From Zancudomyces culisetae (lineage: Eukaryota > Kickxellomycota > Harpellomycetes > Harpellales > Legeriomycetaceae), in the NCBI GenBank assembly GCA_001969505.1, contig LSSK01001516.1, positions 1 to 15,122 on the forward strand: a stretch of DNA of 15,122 nucleotides, in the 5' to 3' direction. A program made the position numbers and the translations under genes. Positions 1-8,699 of this stretch are shown here, one piece after another. The notes beneath the pieces were generated by a model, which was not told the DNA's origin, made no database searches, and saw only the letters and a program-made list of their open reading frames with translations. The first letter of the stretch is position 1. Each line of letters opens with the position of its first letter.

Positions 1-243
1 GCAGCATTAGAAAAATCACTGAGGCGTTTGCAAGTCTAGAAAGTAACATAATGATAAAAAGAGATGAATAGATGCAAATTTTTCGAGAGGTTTGTTCAAG
101 GTAGCATGGGTAAAGAAAATACAGGAGAAATCAATGAGAATGAGACTGAAAGTGAGAGTGAGAATGCTGGAAACAATGATAAAAGCTTAAACAGGCTTGC
201 GTATGAATGTGCGCAAGAAATAGAAGCAAAAAATAGTATATAG
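1..243 (+). CDS. Possible 3' end of an unrecognised gene (partial)
   Basis: A plus-strand reading frame from an ATG at 64 to the TAG at 241-243 gives 59 residues. The second half is acidic and polar (ENETESESEN around residues 26-33) and ends in a helix-like stretch (RLAYECAQEIEAKNSI). A different frame, open from the left edge to a TAG at 69-71, encodes a helix-like stretch (SIRKITEAFASLE). The two could be the last exons of one gene cut by the window edge, but the only obvious intron between them would be about 30 nt, shorter than any other intron here. I do not recognise a family. The acidic tail may simply be a disordered C-terminus. It could also be non-coding. Confidence 0.28.
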
Positions 244-1243
244 TGGTAACACACTTGGATTACACATTATAAGGTTATAAGGCTATAAGGATGGCAAAAA
301 CAATAATCGACAAATGAGTCTGGAATTCCATAGAAAAAAATGACTGAAATAATAGCCTGTTAATTACTAGGCTTTGTATAGTACAGCTTTAACTGTATTA
401 AAATATAAATTCTAGGTATCCAGAGAACCTCTGCATCGGAAATATATTTCAATATTGTTCAAAGCGAGTATCCTGGTATAGGTTGCAGAAAGTGCACCGT
501 TTTAAAAAAAATAAAGCAGAAGGACGCAACCAAGTATGTAGCATAAGTTTACTTTTAGTCATGGTCATGGTTGTGGTCGTGTTCTATTCAAAGCTAGATA
601 CGGATATGACTGTATATAAGAAGCCTGTATTTGCGCAAATGTACTTTATTTTCCGGTACATCAATTAACATAACTCTCCTTGCTTATACAAAAAAAAAAC
701 GAACCAATAACATGTATGTACTCATTGGTCAAAGCTAAAAACGAATCGAAGATAAAATATCTGATACATACTTTCGCTCAACTAGTGGATCATAGAAACA
801 TGTGCGGGGGGTTGTAATTTGTGTTCATATTGTGAATACCAATAAAGTGAGATTATTTTAGTAGATGGTACGCGTATGTCTAAGCAATTGTGTGTAGTGT
901 TAATAGTAAACCAATAAATGCTCTTGAGAATGAACACACCAACAACCTGCGTAAAAGGATAATTAAAAAAACCAGAATAGAGGATAAACATGTGTATTTG
1001 AGAACTATCAGTAACTGTCTAGCAGTTCATTATCTTTCTTTTTAAACATTTTTATATTCACGTATAATAATAATTGTCGCAGAGTTAGTATAAACTAGTA
1101 AAGTGAACAACAGTATATTATCAAAGTCGAAGCCTACATCATGAGCGATAATAGTAGAAACGTCAAGGAAGGATAATAAATAGAAAAAAACTAACCAATT
1201 TATAGAAAACAAAAAGGAAAGAAAGGGATATAATGTGCAAAAT
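244..1243. other. Gene-free stretch upstream of the receptor gene
   Basis: No convincing coding sequence is seen on either strand. It holds an 8-bp tandem triplication (267-290), a short GGTCATGGTTGTGG-type run near 560-580, and an ACGCGT hexamer near 870. Small open frames here (483-668 on plus, 782-991 on minus) have no recognisable motif, and the plus one begins at TTG. The right-hand part should contain the 5' UTR and promoter of the receptor gene. A six-codon upstream ORF (1233-1253) overlaps the receptor start. Confidence 0.5.
267..290. repeat. 8-bp tandem repeat, three copies
   Basis: The unit TTATAAGG occurs at 267-274 and 275-282, followed by CTATAAGG at 283-290, so two copies are perfect and one has a single change. 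It lies just past the possible gene end at 243. No function is evident. Confidence 0.8.
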
Positions 1244-2224
1244 ATGGCACTAGAGGAACAAAGTGCTGTTGCAAGGGTACTCGGGTCAATATACTTATCG
1301 ATAATATTCAGTATCTGCCTAGCCACAGTTGGTTGGTATCTACTTTTACTTCTAATAGATAGAAAAACAGTAAATAGAATAGTAATTAGACAAGTAGTCA
1401 TAGCACAGCTAGCAGGTATTGGTAGGCTGGGAGCATACTTAATTCTACTCAACCTAACCGGAAGCTCGAAATTTTGTAGAGATTTGAAAATAATATTTGG
1501 GTATTTTTCTACACTTCAAGTTTATATGGAGATAGCGGTTGTACTCCACTTGTTACTGATATTCAGGTATCATCGGAAAAATGTCGAACGGTATGAAGTA
1601 GGATATTATATTTTTGCAGCCGTAGTTTCTGGACTGTCGATTTTGCAATTTATACTGGCCAGAAAAAGCGGTAAAGAATTATTGACCAGATGCGGCTATC
1701 TCTACCTATCATCAGGTACTGGGTTTCAAACCGTAACAGTTTCGTATTACCTGATGGGTTTATTTGGGAGTATTTTGTCAGTCATATTTTTAATAATGTT
1801 GTTTATTACCGTCGCAAAGCGACATAGCCCATCAGTTGACGCAATCGAGGGTCGATTAAAGCTGGGTTCACAGTTTTCCGAACTCAACCATAGATACAAT
1901 AACTCAGTTATTCGGCGCATGTTTTTCAGGCTCCTATGGTATCCAATAATTCCTGTTTTAGTGTTACTGGCTATTACGTTGAGTGCAATCGTTGAAGCTG
2001 TCGGGTATAGGGTACCAAGAGTTATATATACACTTATAATTATAGCATCAACACTGGCAGAATTGGGGCTTGCGTATTTTTTTTTTACGGACCCGATTAT
2101 TAAACGAACCTTACGGGATGATAGAGAGTGGTATAACCTGAAGCGTTGGGTATCCAAGACTTTCCATAAACGTGAAAATGAAGTTAGAGCTGATCAGCTC
2201 TCAGAAAACCCGTACAACGAATAG
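1244..2224 (+). CDS. Seven-transmembrane receptor, fungal GPCR (Git3/cAMP-receptor-like)
   Basis: This intronless frame encodes 326 residues from the ATG at 1244; the frame extends to a GTG at 1235, but ATG is the better start. Hydrophobic segments lie near residues 14-38, 46-70, 82-108, 117-138, 163-191, 227-250 and 260-282, the spacing of a 7TM receptor. Cys78 at the start of helix 3 and Cys150 in the second outer loop are placed like the conserved GPCR disulfide. Helix 6 carries RLLWYPIIPVL, a basic-WYP pattern typical of fungal GPCRs, and helix 7 ends in FFFTDPIIKRTLR. The third inner loop (about 192-226) and the C-terminal tail (283-326) are charged, as expected for G-protein contact. 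It probably senses an extracellular cue at the plasma membrane; the ligand cannot be told. Assignment to the Git3/Dicty_CAR-like group is by overall pattern only. Confidence 0.8.
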   Translation: MALEEQSAVARVLGSIYLSIIFSICLATVGWYLLLLLIDRKTVNRIVIRQVVIAQLAGIGRLGAYLILLNLTGSSKFCRDLKIIFGYFSTLQVYMEIAVVLHLLLIFRYHRKNVERYEVGYYIFAAVVSGLSILQFILARKSGKELLTRCGYLYLSSGTGFQTVTVSYYLMGLFGSILSVIFLIMLFITVAKRHSPSVDAIEGRLKLGSQFSELNHRYNNSVIRRMFFRLLWYPIIPVLVLLAITLSAIVEAVGYRVPRVIYTLIIIASTLAELGLAYFFFTDPIIKRTLRDDREWYNLKRWVSKTFHKRENEVRADQLSENPYNE

Positions 2225-2678
2225 ATTTATTTTATTTTAATGAATTGTATACTTATATATAGACTTTTCCATTTTTTACTCTCAGGTTACATACCATATG
2301 TATTATTATAGATTATATCAAAGCTGTATTATATAGTTATAAAAACAAAACTTGCTTATAAATTGGATAAAAAAATCACAACTCATTGCGTTAAATGCTG
2401 CAAATTATCATTTTTGGTTGGAAGAGTACAGACCAGATAGTCAAAATGGTACGCGTGGGTGAACGGTCTGCTAGATTGATAGAGTTAGGTGATGATTTCA
2501 TTTGAATGAATATTAAACAAGGTTTGGTCAAAAATATTCCATCTCAAAGATAGAGTGTTAAAGAGCCAACCACATTTAGGTACAGTGGAATAGAGATGTT
2601 ACATAATAAAACATATCGATATAACGAATAAAAGAGTCAACTCTGGTCATCACTGTTTTCACTATTAGTGATAACTAC
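2225..2678. other. Intergenic stretch between the receptor and the ABC relic
   Basis: AT-rich with no open frame of note. It should contain the 3' UTR of the receptor gene in its first 100-200 bases. An ACGCGT hexamer lies near 2450. Short stop-broken frames between about 2440 and 2640 could be further eroded upstream parts of the ABC transporter relic, but I could not match a Walker A motif there. Confidence 0.4.
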
Positions 2679-3490
2679 AATGTTAGTATTGGAAGGTTGG
2701 AGTTGATAAAAATGATCAATACGCCTATTGGAGGTGATTGATCCGAGGAGTTTCGGGTAATGAGGGTAAGCGAGTGGCAACTGTGGTGCAAATAATAATA
2801 GCGGGTTCCAAACTTATTATGCTTGATGAACCAACACTGAGACTTGGTTCAAATTCACTAGAAAGTGTGATGAAGTGGCTGGGGGTTTGCAGAGTTTGCC
2901 ACCTTGTTTCAAAGACCACAAAATAAATAAGCAAAGGATAAAAGGTTTCTGATTGCTGAAGTTATGTGAGTAGTACTACAAACACCACGCATTGTATTTA
3001 CACTCCTCAACCAAGAAGCAGAGCTTGTGGAAGCACGAGACAAAATTGGATTTTTTTTCCTGGTATCCACAAACTTGTTATTTTTAGATTGCGACATCTA
3101 TGCCAGCGATTTTGATTCGGGAAGGGAATGCCATACCACAGGAAGAGAACCGATAGTACCTATTGCGTGCGTGCATTTTTCTCTCTCAATAATGAACGCA
3201 AAGCCAACAATATCACTGGAATATACTCTTTGGTCAAGTTCCAGCACGGCGTTGCAAGTGTTTCATCTGCTTAGATGTTTAGATGGCCATTGTGCTATTC
3301 TTGTTTATGATTTTTGCAGCAATTTAGACCATTGGGCTAACAGTTCAGGTGGTATCCATGCTTGGGTTCACGCCTTTCTTGAAACTTTTAATTTGACTGG
3401 ATATGCTGTAAATCTGGATTTGATTACAAAGGCGTTATTTCGACTAAAATATACTAGCTACATGCATTGTACTTGTACGATAGGCATGTA
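2679..3490 (+). pseudogene. Decayed ABCG-type (WHITE family) half transporter
   Basis: Pieces of an ABCG transporter appear in order but in different frames. In frame 3, about 2679-2737, NTPIGGD precedes the signature. In frame 2, 2738-2926, IRGVSGNEGKR is an altered ABC signature (family pattern RGVSGGExKR), followed by KLIMLDEPTLRLGSNSLESVM, which holds Walker B (LIMLDEPT) and a degraded D-loop region, then a TAA at 2924-2926. Frame 3 resumes about 2970 with RIVFTL and EARDKIGFF, resembling the switch region TIHQPRS...DKI, and runs open to 3491. Its end, GYAVNLDLITKALFRLKYTSYM, resembles the ABCG C-terminal GFFVNLDSIPxWLRWIxYLSYxRY pattern. No Walker A was found, and the membrane part is far shorter than normal. 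Frameshifts, an internal stop and lost motifs argue for a dead gene. Introns could explain some frame changes, but not the missing length. Confidence 0.72.
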
Positions 3491-3503
3491 AAATGAGTTT
3501 AGT

Positions 3504-3522
3504 GGGAGGGGGGAAGGGAGGG
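3504..3522 (+). other. Four-tract G-run (potential G-quadruplex)
   Basis: GGG at 3504-3506, six G at 3508-3513, GGG at 3516-3518 and GGG at 3520-3522 are separated by loops of one or two A. This meets the usual G-quadruplex pattern and stands out in an AT-rich region. It lies 13 bases after the end of the ABC relic's open frame. Confidence 0.75.
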
Positions 3523-3824
3523 ATCTTTTGGGTGACAAGATAGTCTTGAAAACATTATCACCAATTTTAGTATCTTTCAGTGTAATTTTTAAATTTTACA
3601 AAGTAGTTTGTGTTGTTATTAAATAATATACAACCGGTAACTCTGTTTCTATTCATCAACTCTTCAACGACAAAATTTGAATCACTAGTTAATTTTATTC
3701 CAGTGTCTTTTATCTTCCTCCTCCCCCTCCAAGAAATAGATTCAGTGTGTAAAAAACTGATATGGGTGTATTAGCTGCTTTAAATTCATTACTACTTCCA
3801 AAATATCGCTGTAAAAACACTATT

Positions 3825-3898
3825 GAATAATAAATGTTGAGCACATGTACATAACTAGAATAATAAATGTTGAGCACATGTACATAACTAGAATAATA
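3825..3898. repeat. 33-bp tandem repeat, about 2.2 copies
   Basis: Two identical 33-bp units start at 3825 and 3858, followed by the first 8 bases of a third at 3891. Each unit contains GAGCACATGTAC. The array lies 14 bp past the ASNSD1-like stop codon in its transcription direction, so it is probably in that gene's 3' UTR. Confidence 0.9.
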
Positions 3899-3911
3899 TG
3901 ATTTATAACTA

Positions 3912-6824
3912 TCAAAGCGAATCATTTCCCTTGTCTCGGCCGGTTTCCATTTTGGCTGTCCTTGCTCCAAACTGAATGGCCCTTTTAGGCTGTGTGGATG
4001 TATTTGTTAACCCGAGATTGCGTGCCAGTAAGCGCAACAAAAGTTTCTCACCTATACCTCTAGGTAACCTCATGTCCATTTTATACTGAATTGGTATTGA
4101 CGAAACAAAATCCACAACATTTTCGTCCAAATATGGAAACCTAGCTTCACGACCATGGCTAGAGATAATCCTGTCATCTCGGCCTTGTTGGTAATTAAGT
4201 GTGATATGAAAAGAATATGTTAATCTTATTACTGCGAATTTATATCTAGGAGGTAATCTTACCTAAATTTCTCGAAGATATCCTTTCTACATCAAACTTG
4301 ATCTATTAATATTAAACAAACTCTTTCATTGGATTCCAGTGGTACTTGCAAGAAAACAAGATGGGGTACTGCCCCTATTGTTTGTGTTGGCAGTCAGCCA
4401 ATCACTTTTTTTATGTAGAAAAGGTTATCAAATATACAAACCTCTTTAACAAGAGTGGATAACCCGCCCTGCTTATAACTTTCTCTGTGTCTCGAATAAC
4501 CCCCAAACTGTTCGTCCGCACCCATTCCAAGTATCAATACTTTTGCTTTTGCTTTGTAGTTTTCAACTTTCTAATGATACGTTTAAATCCCAATTAATTC
4601 ATAACAGTCAGTATACACAAGTTGTTTAAGGCTTACCTCAGTCCCGTTTTCCATCACACCCTCACCTCTAGCGGCAAACCACAATGCCATGGCTATACTC
4701 TATATAATAAAAATAGGTGAATAAACAAAACAGTTGAAAATAGCGCTCGTTTAGCGGTAGTCACCAAGTTTAGTCCAACTGGAGCTGGTATTATGGTACA
4801 AAAAAATGATATGTTTTGTTACCAAATCCATCACTGTATAATTTGGTCCCAACAGATCAATGATGGTTTTTCTATGAGTCAAAACTTCATCGTATGGCAC
4901 GTCTATTTGAACCCAGCGCCACTCGCGATCCGGAAATTTGCTCCTTAGCTCATGTAATCCTACAAACCCAGTTTTTCTATCGGGTACATTATACGTCTCT
5001 TGCTGATTTGGTTTACTCGCTATTATGAACGGTATCAATATAGATTCAGTGGATATTTAAATACAGCATTAATTGCAAATCCTGACCAAAATAACAAAAT
5101 AACATATTAGAATTATATCAAGTGGATATAACAAGAAAACATACCTTTCGATGATGGTTTTTTTGAAACTCCTTTGCCATGGTTAAGGTCTAATATTCGA
5201 GGATTGGCAAATGCAACATTAAGGAGCTCTATAGGCTCGTGCTTTGGAAGAAAGCTATCCATCATTGCTGCCAAAACGGTGCAATCCAGCCCACCAGAAA
5301 ACAAAACACCGAATCTAATTCCAAAACCACAATTGTAAGCAGTGTAGTATTAAATACATTCAATTCAGTGAAGGATTCTTAGAGTATACTTACCCAGAAT
5401 GCAGACTAGTTTCCGTTCTTACTCTCACTGCATTGCTTAGGCATGTATGTAGCTTGTCTATATAACTCTTCATTTCGCTGGAGGTAGCATATTCTTCTAT
5501 GTCTCGGATGTTTTCGTAATCCTGTTCTGGTTCGCCGTTTATTTCTATTGTACTGACCCTTCGAAATGGTAGTATCTATTTTTGCCATTAAGAAACTAAA
5601 GTAAAGCATATCCTGTAAGCGATTAAAATAGCATAGTATTGACTAGTAATGAGTTGATAGCATTATTGTGCTTACCGCAAGCAGCTTACCATCTTTGTTT
5701 CATTGCAATCAATATTTTCAGGATAAACCCAGCTGATACATTCTATTCTAGAGTATACAGTATCGTGCTATTCCGATGACAAGAAGAGTTAGTATTAATC
5801 GGAATTGCATTTTAAAAGTTTTTCAAAATATACCGTACACCCCTTAAATCACCCAAAAGCGCAGATAGTTTTAAGCAATAGATGCGAGGCGCGTCCAACT
5901 CTTTCCAAAACACGGAACTATTTCCCTCAAAGCCCGTTGACGACAAAATAACTTTGGTTTGGTCCTCCGACACATGAATCATTAAAGACCTTCTTCCTAA
6001 ATAGTCCCTTGCAAAATATATGCTCTTCTCATCTTCCTATTTATGTTGGCTGGTTGTAAATCTGTTGCTGCTATAATAATTTTTCTGATAAAGTATAGGT
6101 AGTCAAGGAGTTTACATTGTAGTAAATGAATGCATATGGGCCTCTTATCTCTTTTATTATGTCTAATAGTCCTTTGCCATTGCCAGATTCTGATCGTATT
6201 TTATCAAATAGACAACGCCCATCGTTCTGTTCGTTTGATACCTTTAGTTATTTAAAATAAAAGTTAGTTTGAATTGCGATTAATAATTTAGATATAATAT
6301 CACCGTACTCGCTTGGTAGTCACTCATAATTCTGAGGTACTTAGTTTCAATTAGTACTACAGTATCGTGCTTGTATGAAAAAAATGTGTGGTTAAATCAA
6401 TAAAATGATTGAACAGTACACACCATGAACACTTACTTTAAGCCCTCCAAATATCTCACCATTCCAACATAGTATATCTCCAGTTTCTTCACAGATAAAC
6501 GGTTGTCGCGTTGGTTCCCCCCTTAAACATAAGACGTTTGCAGCGAATTCCAAATCAATACTGAAATTATCGTTGAGCTTGATGGTTTTGCGCATCGAGT
6601 CGCTTAAATCGGGTCCTAGTATCAACAGATTATGTAAACATAAAAAACTATAGGCAAAAATCAAATCTTATTTATTATCTCTATTAAATGAGCTGATATA
6701 TATGAATTAATCAATATACTAAACCTCTTTTATGATTCGCCTGCTTTATTTTATCCTTTATCAACCCATATTCCAAGTTGCTCTCACTAGGGTTAATATC
6801 TAGAAACAGTTGAATTCCACACAT
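3912..6824 (-). CDS. ASNSD1: Asparagine synthetase domain-containing protein (ASNSD1-like), 12 exons
   Basis: Exons: 6725-6824, 6437-6615, 6116-6241, 5834-6036, 5690-5747, 5394-5575, 5145-5314, 4823-5019, 4637-4699, 4442-4570, 4263-4302 and 3912-4183. Joined in phase they give 572 residues (human ASNSD1 is about 640). It opens with MCGI, so Cys2 is the likely Ntn glutaminase nucleophile, then RGPD (33-36), LRGE and WNGEIFGG of the class II glutamine amidotransferase domain, and RGPYAFIYY. The second half is the ATP-binding synthetase domain: LFSGGLDC (287-294), [86 protein letters not shown] and [15 protein letters not shown]. These match the ASNSD1/YML096W branch rather than classical asparagine synthetase. 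Its reaction is not established in the family. It is divergent from NPT1. The fourth intron has alternative splice sites, so that junction is least sure. Confidence 0.93.
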
Positions 6825-7176
6825 TATAAAGCAGCGTTTCTATTGAGAACGTATATCGAATTGAGATGTTGCTGCTAAGATTGCTCGTTTTTTTAGGTTT
6901 GAGTAATAGAACGTTAAATGGATTTTTGAAAAATTGTTCCATTAGGCCTGCTTATTTTTAACAGCTCTTAAATCAGTATGGATCAAAGTGTTCTGATTTC
7001 CGCCAATAAAAAGTACGGGATTTAACAGCTATTGCTCATGAAAAAAAAGGGTTTTGGCAAGGCTAGTAACGGGAGAGGGAATTTCCTTATTTTGAAATAT
7101 TGTTAGAAAATATATCTAGATTTATTCTTATCCAAACCAGCTTCAATTGCGTAAGAAACTGAAATTAACACAGAAA
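6825..7176. promoter_or_regulatory. Shared divergent promoter region of ASNSD1-like gene and NPT1
   Basis: The 352 bp between the two start codons must hold both 5' UTRs and promoters. It is AT-rich with short A runs (near 7040). No clear TATA box or known operator can be assigned. On the minus strand an ATG at 6942 opens a 49-codon frame that overlaps the ASNSD1-like start in another frame. Confidence 0.5.
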
Positions 7177-8699
7177 ATGGGTGTTAAATCAATATTAGAT
7201 CAAGATTTATACAAATTTTGCATGCAGTTCGCTGTTCGAGAACACTATGCACATGTATCAGCAAAGTACGCATTTATAAATCGCGATAGTAGCCAAAAAT
7301 TTACTTATTTAGCCTTTAAATGGATTGTGGAAAGAATAAATGGTAAGTCGTTCAAACCCCAAGCGCAAAACTCTAAGCTAATATGTACATACGGTTTAAA
7401 TGTGATTCGTTTTTATTATATCTTCATACAGACATGTCTGTATGTTAAATAACGACTTTTTGATGAGCGTGGAATCTTTTTGTGAAATTTGTTGAGGTGA
7501 CAGTTTTGAAGATACTCGTATATCAGCTATAACCCTCGATACACAATTTATCTTGTATAATATATCTTATAGAAATGAAGGAGCTGAAGCTACAACCTGA
7601 TGAACATGCCTTCCTCAGCACACACTGTCCATACCTTAAAAAGGATTATCTAGAATATCTCTGTGAATTTAGATTTTATCCAAAGGACCAAGTAATAGCT
7701 GAATTTGTTAGAGAGAAAAGCAGCCCTGGTGAAATTTCAGATAAGGATCTGGGTTCAATAAAGCTAGAGATAAATGGAGTTTGGAGCGAGATTATACTTT
7801 ACGAGGTGCCAATACTATCAATAATATCTGAAGCCTTCTACCGGTTTGTCGATACTGACTGGAACATGGATGGACAACGCGAAAAAATACGAGAAAAGGC
7901 CCTAGAGCTGATAAAAAGCGGCTGTATCTTTTCTGAGTTTGGAACTCGAAGAAGAAGAAGCTATGAGACACAAGATATGGTAGTAAAGGAATTGGCAAAG
8001 ATATCGCATAGGGATAACAAAACAGAGATGTCAAAGGAAAGCGGAGCAAACATGTTTTCAATTGAGCAAAACCAAGTTGAAGGGAGGTTCGCAGGAACAT
8101 CAAATGTATATCTTGGAAAAAAATATGGAATACCGGTTAGTGGGACGGTGGGTCACGAATGGACTATGGGCATTGCAGCACTTGAGAAGACATTTGAAAA
8201 GGGAAACAGTTTGGCACTGGAAAAATGGTACCAGACATTTAGGGGAAATTTGGGAATAGCACTAACGGATACATTTGGGATACACGCGTTTTTTACAAAC
8301 TTTAATGATGAATTAAGTAGCAAATACAACGGGCTAAGGCATGATTCTGGAGATCCATATAAATTTGTGGATACCGCAATAGCACATTATTCGGGAATGA
8401 AAATGGATCCCAGCACCAAAACCATAGTATTTTCTGACGGACTAGATACCGATAAAGCCATTTCCCTAAAAAAATACTGTGAATCAAAAAACGTAAAATG
8501 TGCATTTGGAATTGGAACATTTTTAACAAATGATTTCACTCGTGCCTCCGATTCCAATATTGTAAGCGAGCCCACAAAGATTGTGATAAAACTTGTAGAG
8601 TGCGGAGGGTTTGGCTGCGTCAAACTTAGTGATGATCCTGGGAAGTTCACCGGTCTAAACGAGGACATAGACAGGGCTAGGAAAGAACTAGGCTACTAG
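7177..8699 (+). CDS. NPT1: Nicotinate phosphoribosyltransferase
   Basis: Two exons (7177-7342 and 7573-8699, joined ...IN|E|MKEL...) give 430 residues, essentially the length of yeast Npt1. The enzyme makes nicotinate mononucleotide from nicotinate and PRPP, using ATP, in the Preiss-Handler route to NAD. Visible motifs are SILDQDLYKFCMQFAV at 4-19, SEFGTRRRRSYE near 176-187, the loop GTVGHEWTMG with His250 (the position of the histidine phosphorylated during ATP hydrolysis), RHDSGDP near 311-317, which binds phosphoribosyl phosphate, VFSDGLD, and FGIGTFLTND near 367-376. The ATG at 7177 is chosen because the family's conserved N-terminus begins just after it; the in-frame TTG at 7147 adds only an unconserved basic stretch. 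The 230-nt intron (donor GTAAGT, acceptor TTATAG) is the largest in the window and holds a perfect palindrome. All catalytic motifs are intact. Confidence 0.96.
7425..7444. repeat. Perfect 20-bp palindrome inside the NPT1 intron
   Basis: CATACAGACA is followed directly by its reverse complement TGTCTGTATG, with no spacer. It lies about 80 bp into the NPT1 intron. It could bind a dimeric regulator on DNA or form a hairpin in the pre-mRNA; nothing in the sequence decides between these. Confidence 0.85.

Larger units (their letters stand above)
3491..3911. other. Gene-free stretch between the ABC relic and ASNSD1 3' end
   Basis: It holds a four-tract G-run (3504-3522), a C/T-rich run near 3715-3731 and a 33-bp tandem repeat (3825-3898). 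The right-hand part is downstream of the minus-strand ASNSD1-like stop codon and should contain its 3' UTR. An open minus-strand frame (3710-3970) is mostly repeat sequence and glycine-run translation and is not believed. Confidence 0.5.

Noticed and set aside
483-668. 61-codon plus-strand open frame with a hydrophobic run
   Set aside because: It starts at TTG, the hydrophobic part comes from a simple GGTCATGG-like repeat, and no family pattern is seen.
782-991. 69-codon minus-strand open frame
   Set aside because: AT-rich composition, no motif and no splice-linked neighbour frame.
1042-1452. 136-codon minus-strand frame, and a similar one at 1747-2157
   Set aside because: Both lie opposite the 7TM receptor; their hydrophobic look is the mirror of the receptor's helices.
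2187-2200. 14-bp perfect palindrome GAGCTGATCAGCTC
   Set aside because: It lies inside the receptor's coding tail and is short enough to be chance.
2487-2500. A GTGATGA box resembling a C/D snoRNA C box
   Set aside because: No CTGA D box or terminal stem within the expected distance.
3710-3970. 86-codon minus-strand frame
   Set aside because: Largely the translated 33-bp repeat and a polyglycine run from the C/T-rich stretch, and it overlaps the ASNSD1-like last exon in another frame.
5756-6371. A shared 14-mer (TACAGTATCGTGCT) in introns 4 and 2 of the ASNSD1-like gene (5756-5769 and 6358-6371)
   Set aside because: One 14-base match is expected about by chance in 15 kb of AT-biased sequence; no further similarity around it.
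7792-8103. Minus-strand frame opposite NPT1, and others at 8302-8529 and 8387-8668
   Set aside because: Shadows of the intact NPT1 coding exon.
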